Source of the DNA: Bacteroidota bacterium
Lineage (GTDB): Bacteria > Bacteroidota > Bacteroidia > UKL13-3
Assembly (NCBI GenBank): GCA_947464275.1
Contig: CANHVU010000006.1
Location: 62,001-126,000 of the forward strand
Direction: 5' to 3'
DNA length: 64,000 bases
The notes under the pieces were generated by a model, which did no database searches, was not told the origin of the DNA, and saw only the letters and a program-made list of their open reading frames with translations. Below are positions 1-7,506 of this stretch, piece after piece. Both the position numbers and the translations under genes were made by a program. Each line of letters opens with the position of its first letter. Position 1 is the stretch's first letter.

Positions 1-412
1 CAATTATTAAACCCAATACAATTGTTAATAAATGTCCAGCAGCAACGGTTGATAAGTCAACTTCGGCTAAATGTTTGAACTCAATAATTGAAATAAGCAT
101 GGCACAAGCACCGCCCATTCCATTGAATAAACTCACCATTTCGGGCATGGCAGTCATTTGAACTTTTTTGGCCACTATCCAACCAACAATGGTTCCAACA
201 GCCAAAGCTGCAAAAATAAACCCAAGGTTATGCAAATGCGCCCCTGTTTCGGTGGTATATAAAAATATAGTTCCAAAAATGGCTATCACCATACCAAAGG
301 CAGCCATTAAATTTCCCTTGCGCGCAGTAGCAGGATTTCCCAAAAATTTTAAACCTGCAATAAAAGTTACTGAGGCAATAAGGTAGATTATTTGTAAAAT
401 TTGATTTTCCAT
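1..412 (-). CDS. pntB: NAD(P) transhydrogenase subunit beta, 5' part only (cut by window edge)
   Basis: The first 137 codons of the beta subunit of the proton-translocating transhydrogenase, which moves hydride from NADH to NADP+ at the cost of proton-motive force. Reading from the ATG at 412 the protein begins MENQILQIIYLIASVTFIAG, then shows the family's early LKFLGNPATARKGN loop and further membrane helices. The C-terminal NADP-binding domain lies outside the window. It is the last gene of a same-strand run after pntAa, a four-helix-bundle gene and pntAb, separated from pntAb by about 118 bp of repeat-like AT-rich spacer. Identification rests on the conserved N-terminus and on gene order. 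Confidence 0.9.
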   Translation of the reverse strand, partial: MENQILQIIYLIASVTFIAGLKFLGNPATARKGNLMAAFGMVIAIFGTIFLYTTETGAHLHNLGFIFAALAVGTIVGWIVAKKVQMTAMPEMVSLFNGMGGACAMLISIIEFKHLAEVDLSTVAAGHLLTIVLGLII

Positions 413-490
413 TGTTAATTATTGTTGCATTGTTAAATTGTTTTATTGCTGGGAATGCTAGTTTTGTTAAAATTATTAAGTTGCCGAAGA

Positions 491-525
491 ACAATTCAAC
501 AATCTAACAATTTGGCAATTCAACC
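491..525. repeat. AT-rich intergenic repeat in the pnt operon
   Basis: The spacer between pntAb and pntB holds iterated short words built on ACAATTCAAC and CAATTTGGCAATTCA. An 18-nt stretch (505-522, TAACAATTTGGCAATTCA) recurs exactly at 1335-1352, and a diverged copy lies near 906-927. The three spacers of this operon therefore share one repeat family. No coding function is seen. Confidence 0.6.
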
Positions 526-530
526 GACAT

Positions 531-824
531 CTATTTCTTTTTCTTAAACATTTCCAGCATCCTATCAGTTACTACAAAGCCGCCTACTACGTTAAGTGTT
601 CCTAATACCACAGCTAAAAAACCAAGTATTAACGAAGCAACGTGTTCTGCTTGTCCCATTACTATAATAGAACCTATAATTACTACGCCATGTATGGCAT
701 TAGCACCACTCATTAATGGTGTATGTAAAACTGATGGCACATGGCCAATTAATTCAATACCTACAAATATCATTAAGATAATGAGGTAAAACATTTCGAT
801 GTGTTGGGTGATAAATGTTAACAT
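531..824 (-). CDS. pntAb: NAD(P) transhydrogenase subunit alpha, membrane part
   Basis: A 97-residue membrane protein matching the C-terminal transmembrane part of PntA, which in many bacteria is a separate subunit. It has three hydrophobic segments (about residues 10-27, 42-58 and 64-86) and the family hallmark region HTPLMSGANAIHGVVIIG around residues 34-51. The charged tail ends in four lysines. Together with the soluble alpha1 subunit (1373-2473) and the beta subunit (1-412) it forms the inner-membrane proton channel. In this operon it is separated from alpha1 by a four-helix-bundle gene, which is unusual. Confidence 0.9.
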   Translation of the reverse strand: MLTFITQHIEMFYLIILMIFVGIELIGHVPSVLHTPLMSGANAIHGVVIIGSIIVMGQAEHVASLILGFLAVVLGTLNVVGGFVVTDRMLEMFKKKK

Positions 825-934
825 ATTGTTGGATGGTTGTATTGTTATATTGTTTTATTTTTAAATTGTTGGATGGTTATATTGTTGAATGGTTAATTGT
901 GTTTAGAAGCAATTTAGCAATTCAACCATTTCTC

Positions 935-1324
935 TTATTCTTTTAAATTATCGTTTGTGTATTTAATTAAATAGTTAATTGATTTGGGCAAATTTTGTAC
1001 TGTTTCAATGTATGATTGTAATTGACTTTCATTTAATAATTTCCTATGTTTACATTTTAGCAGCCAATCATAACACTCCAAAGCAGAACCCTTTGCATAT
1101 TGATAAAACTTAATTTTATCCTTTTTATGATACCTACCAAAGCCTTCTGCAATATTTGCTGAAATTGAATCGGCTGCTCTTACCAATTGTATACCAACTG
1201 AGTTTTTTTCAAAATAATCAAATTTAATAACTTCATCCCAAATCAAATTGCTAAATGTCAAAGCCTTGTTATAAGCCTCAATTTTATCAATTGATAAGTA
1301 TGATTTAAAGTTATTTTCTTCCAT
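935..1324 (-). CDS. Four helix bundle protein (S23/IVS-encoded family)
   Basis: A 129-residue all-helical protein of the four-helix-bundle family first known from intervening sequences in 23S rRNA and now common as free-standing genes in Bacteroidota. Visible hallmarks are the early YNKALTFSNLIWDEV helix, the central IQLVRAADSISANIAEGFGR motif (about residues 45-64) and a following YQYAKGSALECYDWLL helix. Its molecular role is not established. Here it sits between the two alpha-subunit genes of the transhydrogenase operon, on the same strand, flanked by related repeat-rich spacers, which suggests a later insertion. Family call is firm; function is unknown. Confidence 0.85.
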   Translation of the reverse strand: MEENNFKSYLSIDKIEAYNKALTFSNLIWDEVIKFDYFEKNSVGIQLVRAADSISANIAEGFGRYHKKDKIKFYQYAKGSALECYDWLLKCKHRKLLNESQLQSYIETVQNLPKSINYLIKYTNDNLKE

Positions 1325-1334
1325 TTTATTTAGT

Positions 1335-1352
1335 TAACAATTTGGCAATTCA
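1335..1352. repeat. Second copy of the 18-nt pnt-operon repeat
   Basis: Exact direct repeat of 505-522. The two copies lie 830 bp apart and bracket pntAb plus the four-helix-bundle gene. The neighbouring bases (to about 1374) continue with further CAATTCAAC-type words. Confidence 0.6.
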
Positions 1353-1372
1353 GCAATCAAACAATTCAACAA

Positions 1373-2473
1373 TTACTTCAAAATCTTCCCTTCGTGCGTT
1401 ATAAATGTTCCTTTGGTTATTTCCTCTTCCATTTCATATTTAAAGCCATCTTTAGTAGCTAAATGGGTTAATAAATTTTGAATATTTTTGGCATACAGTT
1501 CACTTGCATTTTGTGGTAAAGTACTAGGCAAATTACCTTGACCAACAATGGTTACGCCATGTTTGGTAACAGTTTTATTAAGCTCGCTTAACTCGCAATT
1601 ACCGCCTTGTTCCACCGCCATATCAACTATTACTGCGCCTAATTTCATTTGTTTTACTTGCTCTTCGGTAATTAAAACGGGTGCTTTTTTACCCATTACC
1701 AAAGCAGTTGTTATAACTAAATCAGCTTGAAATAAACTTTTATTTACAGCTTCTTTTTGTTTTTGTAAGTAATCAGCACTCACTTCTTTAGCATATCCAC
1801 CTTCTACTTTTGCAGCTTCTGCATCTTTTACCTCAATAAATTTGCCTCCTAAACTTTCAATTTGTTCTTTGGTTTCAGGTCTTACATCGGTACATTCAAC
1901 AACAGCACCTAAACGCTTAGCAGTAGCAATGGCTTGCAATCCTGCTACACCAGCACCGTAAATCAAAACCCTAGAAGGTGTTATGGTTCCAGCTGAAGTC
2001 ATTAGCAATGGAAAAATTTTACCTAATTGCGAAGCACCTAAAATTACTGCTTTATATCCACCTAAATTAGCTTGAGAACTAAGGGCATCCATGTTTTGAG
2101 CACGACTAATACGCGGAATAGCATCCATACTTATGGCAGTAATGTTTTTAGCTGCTAATTTTTGAATTAATTCCGGATTATTGGCTGCATATAAAAACGA
2201 AATGCAAGCCGTGCCAGCTTGCATCATACTTATTTCTTCATCGTTTGGCGCATTTACCTTAGCCAGAATATTAGCTTGTGCTAAAGCATCTTGCTTGGCC
2301 ATTACTTTACAACCTACGTTTGAATAGGATTCATCGTTAAAGTTTGAATTGTACCCAGCATTGTTTTCTACCAAACATTCATATCCTTGTTTTATTAATT
2401 GACCACAAACATTTGGCGTAAGTGCCACTCTGTTTTCGCCTTCTCTGGTTTCTTTTAAAACTGCTATTTTCAC
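1373..2473 (-). CDS. pntAa: NAD(P) transhydrogenase subunit alpha, soluble NAD-binding part
   Basis: A 366-residue soluble subunit (alpha1) that binds NAD(H) and passes hydride to the NADP domain of the beta subunit. The N-terminus MKIAVLKETREGENRVALTP is the signature of the alanine dehydrogenase/PNT family, and a Rossmann glycine motif GAGVAGLQAIATAKRLGA lies near residue 175. It lacks the membrane helices found in fused PntA, which here are encoded at 531-824. It is the first gene of the minus-strand operon; the 106-bp gap to the divergent gene at 2580 should hold its promoter. Confidence 0.95.
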   Translation of the reverse strand: MKIAVLKETREGENRVALTPNVCGQLIKQGYECLVENNAGYNSNFNDESYSNVGCKVMAKQDALAQANILAKVNAPNDEEISMMQAGTACISFLYAANNPELIQKLAAKNITAISMDAIPRISRAQNMDALSSQANLGGYKAVILGASQLGKIFPLLMTSAGTITPSRVLIYGAGVAGLQAIATAKRLGAVVECTDVRPETKEQIESLGGKFIEVKDAEAAKVEGGYAKEVSADYLQKQKEAVNKSLFQADLVITTALVMGKKAPVLITEEQVKQMKLGAVIVDMAVEQGGNCELSELNKTVTKHGVTIVGQGNLPSTLPQNASELYAKNIQNLLTHLATKDGFKYEMEEEITKGTFITHEGKILK

Positions 2474-2579
2474 TTGTTAGTTAAATTTATTTATGGCAAA
2501 ATATATTATTTTTTCAAAACTAGAACGCTTTTTATTTATTTAGTATTGTAAAATCATTTTAAAACCCTCAAAAAATCAC

Positions 2580-3482
2580 ATGCTCAAAATAGCATACAAA
2601 GAAATATATCAACATTCGTTGCCTGAAGGGCATAGATTTCCCATGCTTAAGTACGAACTTATTCCAAAACAATTATTGTACGAAGGCATTATAACAAACG
2701 AAAATTTATTTGAACCAACCTTGTGTGATGAGGAAAATATTTTACTAACTCACGAAACCGAATATTGGCAAAGAATGAAAAACTTGGAACTAACTGAAGG
2801 AGAAATGCGCAAAGTTGGCTTCCCACTTTCAGCCCAGTTAGTGGAAAGAGAAATTACCATTATGCAAGGTACAATTGATTGTACTTTGTTTGCTTTGCAA
2901 TACGGTTGTGCCATGAATGTAGCCGGAGGAACACACCACGCTTTTACTAATAAAGGCGAAGGTTTTTGTTTGTTAAACGATATGGCTATTGCAGCCAATT
3001 ATTTACTAAAAAATAAACTTGCTGAACGTATTTTAATTGTTGATTTAGATGTGCATCAAGGAAATGGAACTGCCCAAATTTTTCAAAATAATAAAAATGT
3101 ATTTACGTTAAGTATGCATGGAAAAAACAATTATCCGTTCCATAAAGAAATTTCGGACCTAGATATTGAACTACTGGATGGCATTAATGATGACGATTAT
3201 TTGGCTTTATTGTATAAAAATTTACCTGATGTTATAAAAAAACATCAACCCGACTTTATATTTTACTTATGTGGAGTAGATATTTTGTCTACCGATAAAT
3301 TTGGTAAGCTGAACGTAACAACTGAAGGCTGCAAACAGCGTGATATTTTTGTTTTTGAACAGTGTAAAGCAAATAATATACCGGTGGCTTGTGCCATGGG
3401 AGGTGGCTATTCGCCTAAAATAGCTGATATTGTGAACGCCCATAGTAACACTTTTAAAGCAGCAATTAATTTGTTTGATTAA
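2580..3482 (+). CDS. Histone deacetylase-like amidohydrolase
   Basis: A 300-residue zinc-dependent deacetylase of the HDAC/acetoin-utilisation/acetylpolyamine superfamily. The paired catalytic histidines are in GGTHHAF (H119, H120), metal ligands in DLDVHQGNGT (D157, H159), and a late CGVDIL carries the third acidic ligand; MGGGYSP near the end is the conserved glycine-rich loop. The length fits a single catalytic domain without signal peptide, so it should act in the cytoplasm. The natural substrate of bacterial homologues is generally unknown (acetylated protein, polyamine or small metabolite). It is monocistronic and diverges from pntAa. Confidence 0.9.
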   Translation: MLKIAYKEIYQHSLPEGHRFPMLKYELIPKQLLYEGIITNENLFEPTLCDEENILLTHETEYWQRMKNLELTEGEMRKVGFPLSAQLVEREITIMQGTIDCTLFALQYGCAMNVAGGTHHAFTNKGEGFCLLNDMAIAANYLLKNKLAERILIVDLDVHQGNGTAQIFQNNKNVFTLSMHGKNNYPFHKEISDLDIELLDGINDDDYLALLYKNLPDVIKKHQPDFIFYLCGVDILSTDKFGKLNVTTEGCKQRDIFVFEQCKANNIPVACAMGGGYSPKIADIVNAHSNTFKAAINLFD

Positions 3483-3690
3483 GGTCAGTTTTTAAGCTAA
3501 AATATTGAAAAAACGCTCATTTTTAAGGCTACTGCTATATTTACAATAAATGCAATAAAAAAAATTTCAAAAAAATTAATTTTTATGTTTGAATTTAAGC
3601 AAACACATAATTTATTTGCCAAACGAAAAAGCCACAACAACGGCTATCTTTTCAAAGAATAAAAAAACAAATTATATATAAATTTTACTC

Positions 3691-3942
3691 ATGAAACTAA
3701 ATTCAGTAACTGCCAAATCGATTGCAAAACCTTCGGCAAGAAGAGCCGACAGTTTTAGTACTGCACCTCGCGCTGCAAAAAAATCAGTAGATGATGACGA
3801 TGACGACATCGATGAAGATGATGACTTAGACATTGACGAAGACTTAAGCTTTGACGATGACGATGATTTAGAAGTTGACTTAAAAGAGCCTGCTACTTTT
3901 GAAGACTTTGATGATGACGATGATGATGATGATGATTTTTAA
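3691..3942 (+). CDS. Small Asp-rich acidic protein
   Basis: An 83-residue protein of two parts: a basic, Ser/Ala-rich N-terminal third (about residues 1-32) and an extremely acidic C-terminal part with Asp runs up to seven residues that ends in Phe. No signal peptide, membrane segment or enzyme motif is present. The composition suggests a disordered polyanion, for instance a nucleic-acid mimic, a metal-binding tail or a chaperone-like partner of basic proteins; none of these can be chosen from the sequence. A good terminator (3961-3984) follows directly, supporting a real, separately transcribed gene. Similar Asp-tailed small proteins occur elsewhere in Bacteroidota. Confidence 0.7.
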   Translation: MKLNSVTAKSIAKPSARRADSFSTAPRAAKKSVDDDDDDIDEDDDLDIDEDLSFDDDDDLEVDLKEPATFEDFDDDDDDDDDF

Positions 3943-3956
3943 TCAATAATTATTAA

Positions 3957-4538
3957 TTAACGCCTCCAAATTATTGGGGGCGTTTCTATTTTATTACTTT
4001 GGTTTAAACTTCTATCGTAAATATAAATTGAATAAATAACAGTATCAGTATCAAACAGTGATTGGCGCTGACTCGGAGAAATTGGAATATCTAACTCCAA
4101 CTCTCCTCTAATTGCCTTATGGCGACCTTCAGGGGTTAAATTTTGAACCCTAAAGTTATATGCAAAGGTATCGGTACTTCCGATTGGAATATATGGTACA
4201 AAAACACCACCTACTTTTTCTTTATAACCAACATAGCAATTGAAATAGTACTTATTTAGTGAAGCTTCCGTTAAGGAATCAAAAACTGGATTAAATGGTG
4301 CAAATGTATCGGCACTTCCTAAGCCAATATCGCCATCGCCATCCTTAAAACTAAAAATTAGTTTCATAAGCGAATCTTTACCATCACTTTGTAAGAAATA
4401 AACCGATTTATAATCTAATAGAGGAATGTTAGAATATATTTCTTTTTCTTTGCAACTATTAAGCAGCAATAAAAAAACAATGGCTGCATAAGCAAGTTTA
4501 TTTTTAATGTTTAACACTACCAGTTTTATAGAGTCCAT
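3957..4538 (-). CDS. Putative lipoprotein of unknown function
   Basis: A 193-residue protein with a hydrophobic N-terminal segment ending in LLLLNSC, a plausible lipobox with the lipidated Cys near residue 29, followed by a polar mature part. The mature region contains SFKDGDGDIGLG, an Asp/Gly-rich loop resembling calcium-binding or Ig-like folds of secreted Bacteroidota proteins. The 5' end overlaps the divergent gene at 4507 by 32 bp if the ATG at 4538 is used; a GTG a few codons in would shorten the overlap. Its stop codon abuts the terminator hairpin of the opposite-strand gene. Function not recognised. Confidence 0.75.
   Translation of the reverse strand: MDSIKLVVLNIKNKLAYAAIVFLLLLNSCKEKEIYSNIPLLDYKSVYFLQSDGKDSLMKLIFSFKDGDGDIGLGSADTFAPFNPVFDSLTEASLNKYYFNCYVGYKEKVGGVFVPYIPIGSTDTFAYNFRVQNLTPEGRHKAIRGELELDIPISPSQRQSLFDTDTVIYSIYIYDRSLNQSNKIETPPIIWRR
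3961..3984 (+). terminator. Intrinsic terminator after the Asp-rich gene
   Basis: Stem CGCCTCC / GGGGGCG (one T-G wobble) with an 8-nt AT loop, followed by a T-rich run on the plus strand. It begins 19 bp after the stop at 3942 and overlaps the end of the convergent lipoprotein gene. Confidence 0.8.
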
Positions 4539-5499
4539 TTTTGAATCAAATTTAAATAATTTTGATGAATTAGCTTTACAAGCTTTTGCGCATCAATTCG
4601 GAAATAATATTGTTTACCAACAATATTGCAAACTTAATAAAATACTCGACAAACAAAGCGTTACAGAAGTTGCACAAATACCTTTTTTACCCATACAATT
4701 TTTTAAAAACAAACAAATTGTAAGTAATAATATACCAGCCGAAATAGTTTTTACAAGCAGCAGCACCTCGGGAACAGGCGAAAGCAGCCATTATGTAACT
4801 AATTTACAAGTTTATAACCAAGCTTTTACTAAAGGCTTTGAACAATTTTATGGCAACATAAAAGATTACTGTTTTTTAGCATTACTTCCCTCCTATTTGG
4901 AACGCAAAGGTTCATCGCTTATATTGATGTGCGATGAGTTAATAAAAGCAAGTAATCATCCGCTAAGTAATTTTTATTTACATAACCACCAACAACTTTT
5001 TGACGTTTTAACCGAGCTAAAAAGCCAAAATCAGAAAACCATACTATTAGGGGCAACTTTTGGATTACTTGATTTTGCCGAAAATTTTAAAATAGATTTT
5101 CCAGAATTAATAGTAATGGAAACAGGAGGCATGAAAGGCCGTAAAAAGGAAATAACTCGTTATGAAATACATAGCATTTTACAAAATGGTTTTGGGGTAA
5201 ATAAAATTCACTCGGAATACGGCATGACTGAACTTTTAAGCCAAGCATATAGTTATGGAAATGGGCTTTTTGAATGCCCCAATTGGATGCAAGTAAAAAT
5301 TTCGGATAATACCGACCCTTTTTGTTTTGTGAATGAAAACAAAAGTGGTGTTTTAAATGTAATTGATTTATCAAATATTAACTCGTGCTGCTTTATTCAA
5401 ACACAAGATATTGGAAGAATGAATAGTAAAAATCAGTTTGAAGTACTTGGCAGACTTGATTTTAGCGATGTAAGAGGATGTAGTTTGTTAACAGTTTAA
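4507..5499 (+). CDS. LuxE/PaaK-family acyl-protein synthetase-like protein
   Basis: A 330-residue protein related to the LuxE acyl-protein synthetases and phenylacetate-CoA ligases (adenylate-forming enzymes). The P-loop-like segment FTSSSTSGTGESSHYV lies near residues 80-95, and later motifs MKGRKKEITRYEI and HSEYGMTELLSQAYS match the ATP/acyl-adenylate binding core. It lacks the full C-terminal lid domain of classical ligases, as LuxE does. Likely role: activating a fatty or aromatic acid and transferring it to a protein or carrier; the substrate is unknown. It overlaps the divergent lipoprotein gene by 32 bp at its start. Confidence 0.75.
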   Translation: MFNTTSFIESIFESNLNNFDELALQAFAHQFGNNIVYQQYCKLNKILDKQSVTEVAQIPFLPIQFFKNKQIVSNNIPAEIVFTSSSTSGTGESSHYVTNLQVYNQAFTKGFEQFYGNIKDYCFLALLPSYLERKGSSLILMCDELIKASNHPLSNFYLHNHQQLFDVLTELKSQNQKTILLGATFGLLDFAENFKIDFPELIVMETGGMKGRKKEITRYEIHSILQNGFGVNKIHSEYGMTELLSQAYSYGNGLFECPNWMQVKISDNTDPFCFVNENKSGVLNVIDLSNINSCCFIQTQDIGRMNSKNQFEVLGRLDFSDVRGCSLLTV

Positions 5500-5573
5500 A
5501 TTTTATAAAAATTGTTGAACTTATATCGCAGCAAATGTTATTTTCGCAACAAATAAAAAAAACATATAAATAA

Positions 5574-6821
5574 ATGGCAGAAGTTATACGCATGCCCAAG
5601 ATGAGCGATACAATGACAGAAGGAGTTATTGTTTCTTGGCTTAAAAATGTGGGCGATGACATAAAACCGGGAGATATTTTGGCTGAGGTAGAAACCGATA
5701 AAGCCACCATGGAATTAGAAAATTTTGTTAAAGGTAATTTACTTCATATTGGTATTCCTGCCGGTGGCAGTGTTCCTGTTGATGCATTAATTGCTATTGT
5801 TGGTCAAAAAGGTGAAGATATTTCGGCTTTATTGAGCGGTGCTAGTACTGCTGCTCCAGCAAAAGCTGAAGAAGCTAAACCTGAAACAACTACTCAAAAC
5901 ATTACTGCAAATGCTGAAACAAGTGCAGTTCATAGTTCAAATAATGAAGATGGCCGTGTAAAAGCATCGCCATTGGCTAAAAAAATAGCAGAAGAAAAAG
6001 GTATTTCGTTAAACCAAATTGCTGGCAGTGGCGATGGTGGACGCATTGTTAAACGCGATGTAGAAACATTTACTCCTGCTAAAACTGCTGCAACTGCTAG
6101 TAGCGCTCCTACTATTAATATTCCTGCTGTTGTAGGAACCGAAAGCTACGATGAAGTTCCAGTTTCGCAAATGCGTAAAGTAATTGCTCGTAGATTGAGT
6201 GATAGTTTGTTTACTGCTCCACATTTTTTCCTAACTATGGAAATAAACATGGATAAAGTAAATGAAGCACGCAAAACCATTAACGCTGACGGAAATGTAA
6301 AAATATCGGTTAACGATTTTATAGTAAAAGCAGTAGCTGGTGCTTTACGCAAAAACCCTCAAGTTAACTCTAGTTGGTTAGGCGATAAAGTTAGATATAA
6401 CCACCATATTCACGTTGGAATTGCTGTAGCTATTGAAGATGGTTTGATAGTTCCAGTTGTAAAATTTGCTGATAACAAATCGCTTTCACACATTAGTGCC
6501 GAAGTAAAACAGTTAGCAGATAAAGCTAAAAACAAAAAATTACAACCTAATGAATTTGAAGGAAATACCTTTACTATTTCAAATTTAGGAATGTTTGGAA
6601 TTGACCAATTTACAGCTATTATTAATCCACCTGATGCTTGTATTTTAGCAGTTGGCGGTAGTAAAGAAACTGTAATTGTTGAAAATGGACAAATGAAAGT
6701 AGCTACTGTTATGAAAGTAACTTTAAGCTGCGACCACAGAGTGGTAGATGGAGCAGTTGGTGCTTCGTTCTTAAAAACTTTAAAAGAATTACTTGAAAAT
6801 CCAATTAAATTATTGGTATAA
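5574..6821 (+). CDS. Dihydrolipoamide acyltransferase (E2), pyruvate dehydrogenase type
   Basis: A 415-residue E2 core subunit that transfers the acetyl group from lipoamide to CoA. Domain order: one lipoyl domain (residues 1-78, lipoyl lysine K43 in ETDKATMELEN), an Ala/Thr-rich linker, a peripheral-subunit-binding domain (about 130-165, VKASPLAKKIAEEKGISL), a second linker, and the catalytic domain (about 190-415) with the active-site SCDHRVVDGA (H388). The short lipoyl sequence RMPKMSDTMTEG is typical of pyruvate rather than 2-oxoglutarate complexes. No E1 or E3 gene is adjacent. Bases around 5537-5550 give a weak promoter-like element. A strong terminator follows. Confidence 0.92.
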   Translation: MAEVIRMPKMSDTMTEGVIVSWLKNVGDDIKPGDILAEVETDKATMELENFVKGNLLHIGIPAGGSVPVDALIAIVGQKGEDISALLSGASTAAPAKAEEAKPETTTQNITANAETSAVHSSNNEDGRVKASPLAKKIAEEKGISLNQIAGSGDGGRIVKRDVETFTPAKTAATASSAPTINIPAVVGTESYDEVPVSQMRKVIARRLSDSLFTAPHFFLTMEINMDKVNEARKTINADGNVKISVNDFIVKAVAGALRKNPQVNSSWLGDKVRYNHHIHVGIAVAIEDGLIVPVVKFADNKSLSHISAEVKQLADKAKNKKLQPNEFEGNTFTISNLGMFGIDQFTAIINPPDACILAVGGSKETVIVENGQMKVATVMKVTLSCDHRVVDGAVGASFLKTLKELLENPIKLLV

Positions 6822-6827
6822 AAACTA

Positions 6828-6857
6828 AAAAAGCCTCAAAGAAATTTGGGGCTTTTT
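6828..6857 (+). terminator. Intrinsic terminator after the E2 gene
   Basis: A 12-13-bp stem AAAAGCCTCAAA / TTTGGGGCTTTT with a GAAA loop, ending in a T-run, seven bases past the stop codon. Confidence 0.9.
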
Positions 6858-6891
6858 GGTTAAACAGTAGTAAAATATTAAGATCAAAGAG

Positions 6892-7464
6892 TTGAGATAT
6901 CTAAATAACAAATCCAGATTCAGTGAAGTTGTTCTTATTACAAAAATTGTTTCTGTTAGTGTTTTGATAATAGGTTCAATTGTATGGTCAATTGCTTATT
7001 TTACTAAAACCTCAACTGAAACTTTATTGACTCAAAATGATTGGTGTGTAACTAAAATATACTACAATAAAACCGAAATTACTCCAAATACCACTGGCTT
7101 AAAAATGACAATGAGGGGTTCTGATTGCGAAGAAACCATCAAATTTAGTAAAAGTGGGGTGGTTTCGTTTCCCGGATTCAATACTCCTAGTTATGAAGCG
7201 ATTTGGAGGATAAAAGATGATAGTATATTTATTACAGAAACAGATAATTCAGACAACATTTCTTTTGATAAAAATCTAAATATAATTCCAAGTGCTCAAA
7301 AAATTAAAGAGTGTTTTTATGTTGGTAAATATTTGCTTGCCATTAAGAACAACACAATAAAATTGGAATCGGACAGTTTACTAATTATTGGTAAAGTAAT
7401 TTTTAATTACTCAATCAATAATTATCGAAAAGTTGCAAACTTTTCTTATTTTACTCACAAGTGA
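6892..7464 (+). CDS. Hypothetical membrane-anchored protein
   Basis: A 190-residue product from a TTG start at 6892 (no better ATG in frame near the N-terminus; AAAGAG just upstream could aid ribosome binding). One transmembrane helix at about residues 16-37 is followed by an extracytoplasmic part with several short beta-prone segments, reminiscent of small lipocalin-like lipid or ligand-binding proteins, but no family was recognised. The stop codon lies inside a 10-bp-arm hairpin shared with the convergent aminopeptidase gene. The start is uncertain. Confidence 0.55.
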   Translation: MRYLNNKSRFSEVVLITKIVSVSVLIIGSIVWSIAYFTKTSTETLLTQNDWCVTKIYYNKTEITPNTTGLKMTMRGSDCEETIKFSKSGVVSFPGFNTPSYEAIWRIKDDSIFITETDNSDNISFDKNLNIIPSAQKIKECFYVGKYLLAIKNNTIKLESDSLLIIGKVIFNYSINNYRKVANFSYFTHK

Positions 7465-7486
7465 CGCTTTGCTTAACACTTGTGAG
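7454..7486. terminator. Hairpin between convergent genes
   Basis: Perfect 10-bp arms CTCACAAGTG (7454-7463) and CACTTGTGAG (7477-7486) with a 13-nt loop, spanning the stop of the plus-strand gene and about 20 bp beyond the stop of the minus-strand aminopeptidase. There is no U-tract, so it may act as a 3' stabiliser rather than an intrinsic terminator. Confidence 0.45.
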
Positions 7487-7506
7487 AGCAGTGCTAGAGC
7501 CGTCAA

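Noticed and set aside
935-1324. Four-helix-bundle gene as a sign of a 23S rRNA gene nearby
   Set aside because: Flanking sequence is transhydrogenase operon; no rRNA sequence is visible.
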